A DNA stretch of 39,006 bases from an uncultured Desulfuromonadales bacterium (lineage in GTDB: Bacteria > Desulfobacterota > Desulfuromonadia > Desulfuromonadales > Trichloromonadaceae): the NCBI GenBank assembly GCA_945787465.1, contig CALZIZ010000026.1, positions 1-39,006 of the forward strand, read 5' to 3'. Of the stretch, positions 30,454 through 39,006 are shown piece after piece (the first letter of the stretch is position 1; each line of letters starts with the position of its first letter). The notes beneath the pieces are model-generated. The model searched no databases, was not told the origin of the DNA, and saw nothing but the letters and a program-made list of their open reading frames with translations. The translations under genes and the position numbers were made by a program.

Positions 30454-31902
30454 ATGAACAATGGCCGCGTATTATTCATCGTCCACGACAATCATCAGGA
30501 ATTTAATTATTTCCCCCTGGGGGTCGGTTACCTGGCGTCCGTGCTTCGCGGGTTAGGTGCCGAGGTCGAAATCTACTGTCAGGATCTGTACCATTACTCC
30601 AACGATCAACTGGCCGACTTCCTGGATGAAAACAGTTATGACCTGATCGGGGTCGGCTTTCTCGCCGCCCGCTTTAGGGAGACCGTCCTGGGGCTGTGCG
30701 AGGTGGTCAATCGGCACAAGAAAAATGCCTGGTTGATGTTGGGGGGGCAAGGCGCTTCAGCCATTCCAGAATATATCCTGCAAACCACGAGGGCCGATGT
30801 GGTCGCCATCGGTGATGCCGAGCTGGCGGTGGCCGATCTGCTCCGGGAAAAAACTGCCGGCACGCAGAACCTGGGGGGGATACGGGGGATTGCCTGGCGC
30901 CGCGGGGAGGAGGTAAATGTCAATCCTCGGCAGGCACCGGTCAGGAACCTGGATGAGATCCCTTTTCCCGCCTGGGATCTGTTTCCCATGGAGGATTACA
31001 GCCGCAGCGTCAAATTCGCCGGGCAACCGGAGGATGTAGAAAAAAGTCTGGCGGTGATTTCCTCCCGAGGGTGCATCAACTCCTGTAATTTTTGCTACCG
31101 GCTGGAGTCGGGGATTCGGGTCCGCAGTGTCGATAACGTGATCGAGGAGCTTGAAATCCTGGTCCATACTTACGGCATTCGTTATTTCATTTTTCTGGAT
31201 GAAATGTTCATTCTCAACAAGAAACGACTGCTCGAGTTCGAAGACAAACTGCAGAGAAACGGACTGGAGATAGGTTTTTCCTGCGCAGCCCGGGTCGACA
31301 TCATCGATCACGAACTGGTGGAAATCCTCAAGCGGTGCGGTTGTCTGTTCGTTACCTTCGGCATCGAATCGACCAATGATCGGGTTCTTCAGCTAATGAA
31401 CAAAAATACCACAGTAGAAAAGAACATCCGTGCCGTGGAAGCTGTGAATGCCGTGGGGGGCATCGGCGTCTCGCTTAACCTGCTCTGGGGTAATCTCGGA
31501 GACACCGAGGAAACCCTGCGTTCAAACGTGGACTTTATCAAAAGGTACAACAACTACCAACAGGTCCGCACCATCCGTCCGCCCACGCCTTATCCTGGAA
31601 GCGGCCTGTATTACGAAGCGATCAAGCGAGGGCTGCTACGGGGGCCCGAGGACTTTTTCGACAAGTTCACCAATTCGGACCTCTACCTGGTGAATTTCAC
31701 CGATCTCCCCCTGGATAAGTTCTACGACCTGTTGTACGAGGCTAACAGGGAGTTGATACTGGACCATTATCAGCATACAAACGGTGACATGGTGGAAGCC
31801 GAGGGGCTGATCAAGCAATTTAAAGGCTTGTACTGCGGCACAAATCAAAGTTTTCGAGGCGCTCGGGATTATACCCCTCAAGAAAAGCTGCAAAGGATCT
31901 GA
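30454..31902 (+). CDS. Radical SAM enzyme with B12-binding-like domain
   Basis: A 482-residue protein. An N-terminal Rossmann-like domain (residues 1-140; YFPLGVGYLASVLRGLGAEVEIY, then VMLGGQG-like LMLGGQGASAIPEYIL) matches the cobalamin-binding architecture, but the usual DxHxxG motif is not evident. The radical SAM core begins at C207-x3-C211-x2-C214 (GCINSCNFC). Members are often methyltransferases or catalyse carbon-skeleton chemistry. AGGA precedes the ATG. Role here is unknown; methylation of the flagellar sugar or of a peptide is one option. Confidence 0.78.
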   Translation: MNNGRVLFIVHDNHQEFNYFPLGVGYLASVLRGLGAEVEIYCQDLYHYSNDQLADFLDENSYDLIGVGFLAARFRETVLGLCEVVNRHKKNAWLMLGGQGASAIPEYILQTTRADVVAIGDAELAVADLLREKTAGTQNLGGIRGIAWRRGEEVNVNPRQAPVRNLDEIPFPAWDLFPMEDYSRSVKFAGQPEDVEKSLAVISSRGCINSCNFCYRLESGIRVRSVDNVIEELEILVHTYGIRYFIFLDEMFILNKKRLLEFEDKLQRNGLEIGFSCAARVDIIDHELVEILKRCGCLFVTFGIESTNDRVLQLMNKNTTVEKNIRAVEAVNAVGGIGVSLNLLWGNLGDTEETLRSNVDFIKRYNNYQQVRTIRPPTPYPGSGLYYEAIKRGLLRGPEDFFDKFTNSDLYLVNFTDLPLDKFYDLLYEANRELILDHYQHTNGDMVEAEGLIKQFKGLYCGTNQSFRGARDYTPQEKLQRI

Positions 31903-32001
31903 CCCCGGTTCTTTGTTGCGTGGAAAAATCAAAATAGGGTGACGACAGGGACACCCTACCTCCCCGGTCGGAAACCCTCGAGAAAACGAGGTTTGATAAC
32001 G

Positions 32002-33981
32002 ATGAAGCAAAACATCATTGAAAAACTCAGGAAGGCCAGGCCGGAGCAACGAGCGGTTATCATGCAGAACCTGCTTGAAAAAAACATGCGATACTTTGAA
32101 CAAAACCATCCGGCCGTTGCTGCGGAACTCCAGCGCCTCCCTTGCCCCTACGAGGCTCGCATCACTAAAGACTTCATCAGGATTGTCCACAAGCCGACCG
32201 GTGAACTCTGTCACCCCGAAGTCGGCCTCGATCTTTTTTCCGAGGCCTTAGGTGATTGGACTCATAAGGCCTGGATCGATCTGGTCGATCCCAGATTGCG
32301 TTCCTACAATGAAAAGTCCAGACACAAGGATTGGGTTGAAAACTTTCAGGACTCCCTTGAGGTCAACTTTCCCCAATACCGCCCAAGGTTTACCGCGCGG
32401 CAGCTCGATCTGCCCGAGACCGAGGGAAACAGACGATTTTCCAACCCCGTTCTTTTTCTTGGAGTTTTTCATGGGTTGCATATCGCCCACTATTTGAGTC
32501 GCACAGATGTGCGCAGCGTCGCCTTTGTGGAGCCGGACATTGAGCGTTTTTGCGTTTCCCTCTATTTTCTCGATTACCTGGCGATCGAAAAACGCTTCAA
32601 TGGTCTGCTGCTTCATATCGGTGACAGGTTGCCAGATCCCTTATTCGAAAGCCTTGCCACCGGAACCAATATCACTACCCCCGTCTGGTTGCGGATTCTG
32701 CCCGGATACGCCTCTGAGCGCAATGAGTCCTTTATGATTAACCTTCGCACACGCTGGAACGGCCTGAAGGATTCCTGGTTTTCAGGGGATATGGAGTTGC
32801 GGGGGTTTCAGCATATGGCCACCAATTTAAAGGATAAACGCCAGCTCCTTTCTTCAAGGCCCAAGTTGTCGAATAATTCTAAAATTGTGGCCGTCGGTGC
32901 GGGGCCCTCGCTGTCCGATGATATCGACTGGCTCAAAAGGAATCGGGACCGTGTGATCGTCTTTGCCGTTCACAGCGCTATTCGGGCTCTGCACTCCCAT
33001 GGGATCGAGGCTGATTATCAGTTCAGTCTGGACCTGGAGGTGAATGAGGAGAGCCTTCAAGGCCTGCAGCTCAATCCGAATGTGCCGATGGTGGCTGATT
33101 GCAAATGTATTCCGGAGTTTTTGTCTCAATTCCGATGCGCTCTTATGGTCCCCAGCGCCGGCAATCCTTACCCCGTTAGGCTTTCGACCATGATCCCTGG
33201 CTTTCCGCCGACCACCGGCAACCTGATGCTTTCGGTGGCTGTCTTTTGCCAACCTGCGGAACTTTATCTGCTGGGGATGGACCTCGGTTATCGAAATAAA
33301 AAAGAGACCCATGTTGCTGGTAGTTACTACGACCATGTCGAAGGCATGCACGAGAGCATTGTGTCGGGTAGCGAAAACCTTACGGTGCCGGCCAACTTTC
33401 CAGAACGAGAGCCTGTTTTCACCAGGGGCTATTTTAATGAGGCGAGACTCCAGGCAGAGAATGCCCTTGCCTTGCTGCCGGAAGGCTGTCGGGCCTATAA
33501 CCTTTCCGACGGTGCAGCTATTGTGGGAGCGCCTCCCTGGCATTCCGCCGAGCTAGAACTTTCTGATTACCTGGAAAAGGCAGAGGATATGGCCGCCTTT
33601 CAGGCCGCTTTCGCCCCCAGCGCCTCGGCCATCAACTGGCGCCCTATGACAAGGTCGGGCGAAGATCTGTTGCAGGACATGCAAGATCGCTTTTTGGGAG
33701 AATTCCAACTCGAAGAATTCAGTTGGCAAAACTTTACCTGGAAGCTCGACCGGGCGTTGCTGGATGTTACCAAATCCCTGAGAAAGGAGAATCCTGACAT
33801 TGGTCGTTTGAGCCCCTATTATCGCATTATTAAAGATATTCTCCTTGGTTGGTATCGCATTATGGTATTTGCCCAAGACGAAACCGAGGCCCACCGCCTC
33901 TATGATTCGGGGATGGTTCTGCTGCGTCAAACGGTTGAAGAGTTCAGCTGGCCAGAGGAGTTGGATGACTTGGTCGCTTGA
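32002..33981 (+). CDS. Maf-type flagellin glycosyltransferase (DUF115)
   Basis: A 659-residue motility accessory factor. The central MAF_flag10/DUF115 domain shows IVAVGAGPSLSDDIDWLKRNRDRVIVFAVHSAIRALHSHGIEADYQFSLDLE and TGNLMLSVAVFCQPAELYLLGMDLGY. Maf proteins transfer CMP-activated nonulosonic acids to Ser/Thr of flagellin, matching the preceding NeuB pathway and the flagellin just downstream. The ATG at 32002 is preferred over an in-frame ATG at 31939 because homologous sequence begins near it; GAGG lies 10 bases upstream. It ends the island, before a strong terminator. Confidence 0.88.
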   Translation: MKQNIIEKLRKARPEQRAVIMQNLLEKNMRYFEQNHPAVAAELQRLPCPYEARITKDFIRIVHKPTGELCHPEVGLDLFSEALGDWTHKAWIDLVDPRLRSYNEKSRHKDWVENFQDSLEVNFPQYRPRFTARQLDLPETEGNRRFSNPVLFLGVFHGLHIAHYLSRTDVRSVAFVEPDIERFCVSLYFLDYLAIEKRFNGLLLHIGDRLPDPLFESLATGTNITTPVWLRILPGYASERNESFMINLRTRWNGLKDSWFSGDMELRGFQHMATNLKDKRQLLSSRPKLSNNSKIVAVGAGPSLSDDIDWLKRNRDRVIVFAVHSAIRALHSHGIEADYQFSLDLEVNEESLQGLQLNPNVPMVADCKCIPEFLSQFRCALMVPSAGNPYPVRLSTMIPGFPPTTGNLMLSVAVFCQPAELYLLGMDLGYRNKKETHVAGSYYDHVEGMHESIVSGSENLTVPANFPEREPVFTRGYFNEARLQAENALALLPEGCRAYNLSDGAAIVGAPPWHSAELELSDYLEKAEDMAAFQAAFAPSASAINWRPMTRSGEDLLQDMQDRFLGEFQLEEFSWQNFTWKLDRALLDVTKSLRKENPDIGRLSPYYRIIKDILLGWYRIMVFAQDETEAHRLYDSGMVLLRQTVEEFSWPEELDDLVA

Positions 33982-34029
33982 GCTCCCGGAGGAATTAAGG
34001 GCCTGTTCAATGGCCTGTCGAAGCAGAAC

Positions 34030-34070
34030 AAAGGCTCTCTGAGAAAACACTCAGAGGGCCTTTAGTTTTT
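34030..34070 (+). terminator. Rho-independent terminator after maf
   Basis: AAAGGCTCTCTGAG (34030-34043) pairs with CTCAGAGGGCCTTT (34050-34063), 14 pairs with one G-T wobble and a 6-base loop, followed by AGTTTTT. It separates the island from the flagellin unit. Confidence 0.93.
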
Positions 34071-34110
34071 GAAGAGCCTTGGGGTGTTTGAGTTTTAGGT
34101 CATTTTTTTC

Positions 34111-34138
34111 TAAAGAATCAGAACCTGGCGGCCGATAA
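34111..34138 (+). promoter_or_regulatory. Sigma-28 promoter of flagellin
   Basis: TAAA (34111-34114), 16-base spacer, perfect GCCGATAA (34131-34138). The expected start near 34145 gives a leader of about 125 bases. Confidence 0.92.
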
Positions 34139-34228
34139 GGGAAACAAGCCCGGAAAAATGGACCGAAAGGGGGTGAGAGCAACGATAAAAGAGGTCTTGT
34201 CCAGGCAGGTTTAAAATCTCTGACAACA

Positions 34229-34266
34229 GGGCACGGATGCCCGCAATTAACCCTTCAAGGAGGAAC
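34229..34266 (+). promoter_or_regulatory. Putative CsrA-binding leader of flagellin
   Basis: Hairpin GGGCA-CGGA-TGCCC (34229-34242) exposes GGA in a 4-base loop, the preferred CsrA shape. The Shine-Dalgarno AAGGAGGA (34258-34265) supplies two further GGA motifs 16 bases downstream. Two more GGA occur near 34151-34162. The geometry resembles the Bacillus hag leader. Confidence 0.6.
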
Positions 34267-34269
34267 ATC

Positions 34270-36516
34270 ATGGCACTCTCAATTAACACCAACATCGCAT
34301 CGCTGAACGCCCAGCGCAACCTGGGCAAAACCCAAGGCTCCCTCTCTACCGCGATGGAGCGCCTTTCCTCGGGCTTGCGCATCAACAGCGCCAAAGACGA
34401 CGCCGCCGGCCTGGGTATCTCCAACCGTATGACCTCGCAGATCCGCGGCCTCAACCAGGCGGTTCGCAACGCCAACGACGGCATCTCCCTTGCGCAGACC
34501 GCTGAGGGCGCGCTGCAGGAAAGCACCAATATCCTCCAGCGTATGCGTGAGCTGAGCGTCCAGTCATCCAACGACACCAACAGCTCTTCAGACCGCGCCT
34601 CGCTCCAGTCCGAGGTCGACCAGCTCAAGCAGGAGCTGACCCGTATCGCCGAAACTACCACCTTCAACGGCAAAAACCTGCTCGACGGTACCATGAGCAG
34701 CTCCCAGTTCCAGGTCGGAGCCAATAGCGGGGAGACCATCTCCTTCAGCGTCTCATCGGCGAAAGCGACTGACCTGGGCAGCAATCAGCTCAAAACCGAC
34801 AACGCCAACGGGATCGAAGTTGCGACCCACAGGAATTACGTTCAAACCGGGACCACCGGCGCTACCGAGTCGGGCAACACCGGCGCCAAGGGAGCGACTG
34901 CATCTGCGGTGACCAACGGGCTTACCGGAGAAACCTTGACGGTCACCAAGGCCGACGGTACTACCGCGACCGTGACCGTCTCAGTCGGCGAGGACCTCGG
35001 CGCCACGGGTCAGGGGATTGCCAACCTGACGGCCATCGATGGCGTGACCGCAACCGGTTTCAACCGCGCCACGTTGAGTGGCGGGGTGAATGGTTCGTCC
35101 AGCGATCAGACGCTCCTGGTGAATGGCTCGACTGTAGGAGCCGCGGGGATTGACCTGACCGACGCCGATGCCATCGCCACGGCCATCAATGCCGAAACGG
35201 CTCTGCAGACTGCCGGGCTCTATGCTGTGAGTGACGGAACGAACGTCCAGATCTACAACAACTCAGGCAGTGACATCACCGTCGAGGTTGGTGGCAGCAC
35301 TACCGGGGCCATTGACGTTCAGGGGCTTGATGGTGCCGCTGCGGTTACCTTGGATGCATCTACAGCGACTGATGTGGTCAAAGTCGGCGGTCGTATGGAT
35401 ATCGTCATGGACCAGGGGGTCTCCATCGCCTCCGATTCAGCGGATCAGCTTTTTGGCGGCAACACTGCCGGCACTGACATCACCGCGACCAAGGTCGGTT
35501 ACGCCTCGGGCACGGACGGAAATGCCGTCGGAGCTCAGACCCTGACCATCGTCGGCCCTGACGGTTCCGGCACCACAGATACAATAGCAGCGGATTCGAG
35601 CGCCGCCGGAGTGGCTACTGCCGTCAATGGGCTCTCGGGAACCACCGGAGTCACCGCCAAGGCCCTCACAACGGCCACCCTTTCGAACCTTTCGGTGGAT
35701 GGAACCGTCGACTTCGATCTAACCGGGACCAATGCGACGGCCGTCAACATTCAGGCCACGGTCACCACTTCGGACCTGAGTGCTTTAGCAACCGCCATCA
35801 ACGATAAGACCGGCCAGACCGGTATCACCGCAGAACTGTCAAGCAGCAACGACAGCATCACCCTGAAGCAGTCTTCGGGCTACAATATCGAGATCGAAAA
35901 CTACAACCACAGTGGCGGGGTAGAAAAGCAGACCCAGTCTGGCACGCCGGATGTGACCGGTACCGGCAGCAGCGTCGACTTTGACGGTACCGAGACATCC
36001 ATGCAGGTTACCGGCACTGAAGGCACTGCGGTTACCCTGGTCGATGGGTCGTTTAAAAGTGGTATGGACTCGACTGTGGTCGGTGGTGAAGTCACCTTCT
36101 CCAGTTCCGGTGCCTTCAACGTCACCTCCAGCATCGCGGCCTCGGATTCTGGCGGCTCCCTCTTCAGTGGTATTGCCAACTCTTCGAACACCAGTACTCT
36201 TTCGAGCATCAATAACGTTGATATTTCCACTGTTTCAGGGGCCTCCGATGCGATCGATGCGATCGACGGCGCCTTGTCTCAGATCGACGGCATGCGTGGC
36301 GACCTCGGTGCGGTTCAGAACCGTTTCGAATCGACCATTGCCAACCTGCAGAGCGTCTCCGAGAACCTCTCGGCCGCCCGCAGCCAGATCCTCGATGCGG
36401 ACATCGCCCAGGAGACCGCGGCGATGACCAAGAACAACATCCTGCAACAGGCCGGTGTTTCGATTCTGGCCCAGGCCAACCAGCTGCCGCAGATGGCTCT
36501 GTCCCTTCTCGGGTAA
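34270..36516 (+). CDS. fliC: Flagellin with large variable domain
   Basis: A 748-residue flagellin, well above the common 270-500. Conserved D0/D1 N-terminus (residues 1-165): [37 protein letters not shown] and [15 protein letters not shown]. Conserved C-terminus (about 645-748): [24 protein letters not shown] to [17 protein letters not shown]. The middle is Thr/Ser/Gly/Ala-rich, cysteine-free, and contains three flagellin-IN-like units near residues 300-340, 445-480 and 502-545 (ATAIN-type). Such surface-exposed Ser/Thr are natural Maf targets. The ATG at 34270 follows AAGGAGGA. Confidence 0.96.
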   Translation: MALSINTNIASLNAQRNLGKTQGSLSTAMERLSSGLRINSAKDDAAGLGISNRMTSQIRGLNQAVRNANDGISLAQTAEGALQESTNILQRMRELSVQSSNDTNSSSDRASLQSEVDQLKQELTRIAETTTFNGKNLLDGTMSSSQFQVGANSGETISFSVSSAKATDLGSNQLKTDNANGIEVATHRNYVQTGTTGATESGNTGAKGATASAVTNGLTGETLTVTKADGTTATVTVSVGEDLGATGQGIANLTAIDGVTATGFNRATLSGGVNGSSSDQTLLVNGSTVGAAGIDLTDADAIATAINAETALQTAGLYAVSDGTNVQIYNNSGSDITVEVGGSTTGAIDVQGLDGAAAVTLDASTATDVVKVGGRMDIVMDQGVSIASDSADQLFGGNTAGTDITATKVGYASGTDGNAVGAQTLTIVGPDGSGTTDTIAADSSAAGVATAVNGLSGTTGVTAKALTTATLSNLSVDGTVDFDLTGTNATAVNIQATVTTSDLSALATAINDKTGQTGITAELSSSNDSITLKQSSGYNIEIENYNHSGGVEKQTQSGTPDVTGTGSSVDFDGTETSMQVTGTEGTAVTLVDGSFKSGMDSTVVGGEVTFSSSGAFNVTSSIAASDSGGSLFSGIANSSNTSTLSSINNVDISTVSGASDAIDAIDGALSQIDGMRGDLGAVQNRFESTIANLQSVSENLSAARSQILDADIAQETAAMTKNNILQQAGVSILAQANQLPQMALSLLG

Positions 36517-36543
36517 GGCTTCGCGGGGTAACTATCAACACAG

Positions 36544-36571
36544 GTGGAGGCCGGAAGTTTCCGGCCTCCAC
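36544..36571 (+). terminator. Strong hairpin after fliC
   Basis: GTGGAGGCCGGAA pairs perfectly with TTCCGGCCTCCAC around a 2-base centre (effective AAGTTT loop). No T run follows, so it may stabilise the flagellin mRNA or only partly terminate. A second hairpin GGGAAGC/GCTTCCC lies at 36592-36609. Confidence 0.75.
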
Positions 36572-36637
36572 TCCTAACCTCAGTAAAAAGGGGGAAGCTC
36601 AGGCTTCCCGGGCAGTCCTTTAGGATGGAGGACGGTT

Positions 36638-36994
36638 ATGGAAATCGGATCAATGACATCTGTGGGCGCTGCAGTTCCCAGCCAGGCCAAGTCAACGGCC
36701 GGTGATAAGGTTGAGGAGAAACGGCGCGATTCGTCTTCGCTGGCCATGGAAGAGCCTGCGCAGGACGAAAAAAAGGTGGCTTCGGAAGAGGTTCTCAGCA
36801 AGATCAAGGAGCTGACCGAAGACGGAGTTTACAGCGTGCGTTTTGAGAAGAGCGAGGATATCAACGACCTGGTCACCCAGGTCATCGACCGGGAGTCGGG
36901 CGAAGTGATTCGCCAGTTCCCTGCTGAAGAGATCCTTCAACTGACCAAGCGCCTCGAGGATTTTCGCGGCGGTATCATCGATACCAAGAGTTGA
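36638..36994 (+). CDS. flaG: FlaG protein
   Basis: A 118-residue FlaG-family protein. A variable charged N-terminus precedes the conserved part (SVRFEKSEDINDLVTQVIDRESGEVIRQFPAEEILQLTKRLEDFRGGIIDTKS). FlaG limits filament length in some polar flagellates. ATG 36638 is preceded by GGATGGAGGA, which holds several GGA motifs that CsrA might recognise. It lies between flagellin and fliD, its normal place. Confidence 0.92.
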   Translation: MEIGSMTSVGAAVPSQAKSTAGDKVEEKRRDSSSLAMEEPAQDEKKVASEEVLSKIKELTEDGVYSVRFEKSEDINDLVTQVIDRESGEVIRQFPAEEILQLTKRLEDFRGGIIDTKS

Positions 36995-37099
36995 TCCAGG
37001 TGAGTCGGGTGAACGCTGCCCGGTTTAAGCTGCAGACGAGCCTTTTATCAACGGTTGTCGGGATGCCCCGGCAGCTGCCACACTCGAAGTGCGTCCGGA

Positions 37100-37132
37100 G
37101 GGCCGGTGGGCCGTAGCCTGACCGACCGGCCC
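37100..37132 (+). other. Hairpin between flaG and fliD
   Basis: GGGCCGGT (37100-37107) and ACCGGCCC (37125-37132) form a perfect 8-bp stem with a 17-base loop. No T run follows. It may be a weak terminator or an mRNA processing signal. The rest of this 176-base gap shows no clear promoter. Confidence 0.5.
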
Positions 37133-37170
37133 TTCAATTAACCAGGGATTTTCAACAGGCGGAGGCGATC

Positions 37171-38535
37171 ATGGCAGGCATAACATTCGGCGGTCTAGCC
37201 ACCGGGATGGATACCAACCAACTCATCGAGGGTTTGATGGAGGTTGAGCGCCTGCCGGTCACCCGCCTCGAGTCGAAGAAAACCGCCCAGACGCAGCGCG
37301 TGGACGCCTTCAAGGTTTTTGACACCTCGTTGAAAAAGTTACGAGATACCGTCTCTGACATGAGTATTACCAGTCAGGTGAGGCTCAGCGATGTGACCCT
37401 GAGCAACGAGGACTATTTCAGCGCTAGCTCCAATGCCGGTGAGACCAGTACCCACCAGGTCGAGGTCATCGACCTGGCCCAGGTCGGAAAGCAGTTTTTC
37501 CAGGGCTACGACAGCAAGACCGATCATGACTTGCCCACCGGTTCCCTGACCCTGAACGTGAATGGCACCGATTACGACATTACGGTAGATTCGGAAAACA
37601 ACTCCCTGGTCGATATTGCCGAAGATATCAACGATCTGGCCACTGGGGTCAAGGCTTCGGTGATGTTTGATGGAGATAACTATCGCCTCACGTTGACCGG
37701 CGACGATGTCTCCACGACCTTTTCGCTCACCGACAACCTCTCCGGTGGTGGAATGGCCATGACTCTTTCCCAGCCGGCAACCCGCGCTCATGTAAAGATC
37801 GACGGCCTCGATGTTTACAGCGACACCAACACGATAGAAGACGCGGTGCCTAATTTGACCCTCAACCTGACCCAGGCACAGGAAGCACCGAGGACTCCGG
37901 TTTCGGTCACCGTGGGGGTCGATGAGGAGGGAGTCAAGGAGAAGGTCCAGACTTTGGTCGATGCCTACAACGAGGTCATGGAGTTCATCGCCGACGGTTA
38001 CAACGAGTCGGCCCTCGATGACGAGGAGGGGATTCCTGGCGGCCTGGTCTTACGCGGGGACTCTTCGGTAAACAGTGTCAAGCGTAAAATGCAGAGTCTT
38101 CTTACCACTTCGGTGGAAACTTATGGCAGCTACAGTTCGTTGGTGAGCCTGGGGGTATCAACCAACCGCAACGGCACCCTGAGCCTTGACAGCAGCAAGC
38201 TGGAAGAGGCCATCCAGACCGACTTCGACAGCGTCGTCAAGGTGCTGGTCGGCGACGATAACCTCAAAGGGGTTATGAAATCCTTCAAAACCTACATGTA
38301 CGATATCACCAGCTCGGCCGACGGCGTCTACGCCAACGCAAAAGACCGGGCCGATCGAAGCATCACCGGCCTTGATGATCAGATATACCGCCTTGAGGCC
38401 CGTCTTGAACAACGCGAGATCAGTATCCGCGCGCAGTTCACCTCTCTTGAGACGCTGGTTAGCGGCATGAACCAGACAAGCAGTTACCTCACCCAGCAGA
38501 TGGACATGCTGAGCAACCTATGGAGTAATAAATAA
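37171..38535 (+). CDS. fliD: Filament cap protein FliD (HAP2)
   Basis: A 454-residue filament cap protein that folds and inserts flagellin at the tip. The N-terminus ITFGGLATGMDTNQLIEGLMEVERLPVTRLESKK and the C-terminus LEARLEQREISIRAQFTSLETLVSGMNQTSSYLTQQMDML are typical of FliD. The flagellin-IN-like middle lies in between. GGAGG precedes the ATG. Its stop overlaps the fliS start by one base (TAATG). Confidence 0.95.
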   Translation: MAGITFGGLATGMDTNQLIEGLMEVERLPVTRLESKKTAQTQRVDAFKVFDTSLKKLRDTVSDMSITSQVRLSDVTLSNEDYFSASSNAGETSTHQVEVIDLAQVGKQFFQGYDSKTDHDLPTGSLTLNVNGTDYDITVDSENNSLVDIAEDINDLATGVKASVMFDGDNYRLTLTGDDVSTTFSLTDNLSGGGMAMTLSQPATRAHVKIDGLDVYSDTNTIEDAVPNLTLNLTQAQEAPRTPVSVTVGVDEEGVKEKVQTLVDAYNEVMEFIADGYNESALDDEEGIPGGLVLRGDSSVNSVKRKMQSLLTTSVETYGSYSSLVSLGVSTNRNGTLSLDSSKLEEAIQTDFDSVVKVLVGDDNLKGVMKSFKTYMYDITSSADGVYANAKDRADRSITGLDDQIYRLEARLEQREISIRAQFTSLETLVSGMNQTSSYLTQQMDMLSNLWSNK

Positions 38536-39006
38536 TGAATGCCTATATGAACCAGTATCAGCAGACTCAGGTGACCACCGCTTCGCCCGAGCGGATTCTG
38601 ATTATGCTCTACGACGGTGCGATCCGGTTTGCCGGCCAGGCCAAAGTGGCTATGCTTTCCGGCGAGCGGCTGGCCAAACTCGAGGCCATCAGCAAAGCCA
38701 TCGCCATCGTTTCCTACCTGTCCGAGACCCTCGATCACGATGCGGGCTGGGAGCAGGCAGAAAAACTCGACGGTCTATATGCCTACATGATCCGCGAGCT
38801 GACCAACGCCAACCTGAAGGGCGAGGTCAAATCCCTCGAGGTGGTCGAAGATCTGCTCAAGGAGCTGCGCGAAACCTGGATGGAGGCGATCGAGATCGTT
38901 CACCAGGAAAAAAACAAGGCAACGGCCGGCGAAGAGGCCGCAGCGGCAACTGTGCATAATGCCCCAAGCCCCGAAGATTACCAGCCTCTTTCGTTTTCGC
39001 TTTTAA
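38535..39006 (+). CDS. fliS: Flagellin export chaperone FliS, partial
   Basis: The frame opens at ATG 38535, overlapping the fliD TAA, and stays open for 157 codons to the right edge without a stop, so the end is outside the window. The family core is MNQYQQTQVTTASPERILIMLYDGAIRFAGQAK. FliS binds the flagellin C-terminus and delivers it to FlhA. The visible tail (after about residue 130, Ala/Glu/Pro-rich) already exceeds many FliS proteins. Confidence 0.93.
   Translation, partial: MNAYMNQYQQTQVTTASPERILIMLYDGAIRFAGQAKVAMLSGERLAKLEAISKAIAIVSYLSETLDHDAGWEQAEKLDGLYAYMIRELTNANLKGEVKSLEVVEDLLKELRETWMEAIEIVHQEKNKATAGEEAAAATVHNAPSPEDYQPLSFSLL

Noticed and set aside
34237-34269. Upstream ATG start for flagellin at 34237
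   Set aside because: It lies within the putative CsrA hairpin; flagellins begin at MALSINTN, and ATG 34270 has a strong Shine-Dalgarno.

Overview
All genes in this window lie on the + strand. It is a dense flagellar gene cluster with an embedded flagellin-glycosylation island. Gene order, FlhF/FlhG/FliA linkage, the csrA-fliW pair, the flaG-fliD-fliS tail and the overall GC-rich sequence suggest a Desulfuromonas/Geobacter-like deltaproteobacterium (Desulfobacterota). That assignment is inferred from gene order and protein style, not from a marker gene.

Region 1 (1-10.9 kb): the 3' end of motB, then fliL-fliM-fliN-fliO-fliP-fliQ-fliR-flhB-flhA-flhF-flhG-fliA. These encode stator, C-ring, export gate, polar-placement regulators and sigma-28. 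Two export-gate genes look damaged. fliP has a frameshift that fits a 4-base deletion. flhB has lost its first codons, which are replaced by a perfect heptanucleotide array. Region 2 (10.9-20.9 kb): a small membrane protein with a DUF2802-like tail, then flgF-flgG-flgA-flgH-flgI-flgJ-flgM-flgN-flgK-flgL (rod, rings, anti-sigma factor, chaperone, hook-filament junction), then csrA-fliW and a terminator.

Region 3 (20.9-34.1 kb): an AT-richer, probably transferred island behind a sigma-54-like promoter. It holds a NeuB-family synthase, a LegB-like dehydratase, a sugar nucleotidyltransferase, a second SDR, SpsF-like and SpsG/PseG-like proteins, a WbqC-family protein, a PIG-L deacetylase, three radical SAM enzymes (one preceded by a 165-bp MITE) and a Maf-type flagellin glycosyltransferase, closed by a strong terminator. 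No sugar aminotransferase or N-acetyltransferase is present, so the product may be an unusual nonulosonic acid. Region 4 (34.1-39.0 kb): a sigma-28-driven 748-residue flagellin, then flaG, fliD and fliS, which runs off the window.

Regulation is readable. Four sigma-28 promoters (before flgF, flgM, csrA and fliC) all have the form TAAA-N16-GCCGATAR. The flagellin leader carries a GGA-in-loop hairpin plus GGA motifs in the Shine-Dalgarno, as expected for a FliW-CsrA-flagellin switch.

The most unusual feature is the intergenic DNA of the flagellar part. Almost every gap longer than about 60 bases is filled with phased 7-nt repeats (GGNNNAA, GTGATGA or CCTGAAR types), often in opposed halves around REP-like palindromes. 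They abut stop codons, start codons and one sigma-28 -35 box, and at flhB they have replaced coding sequence.
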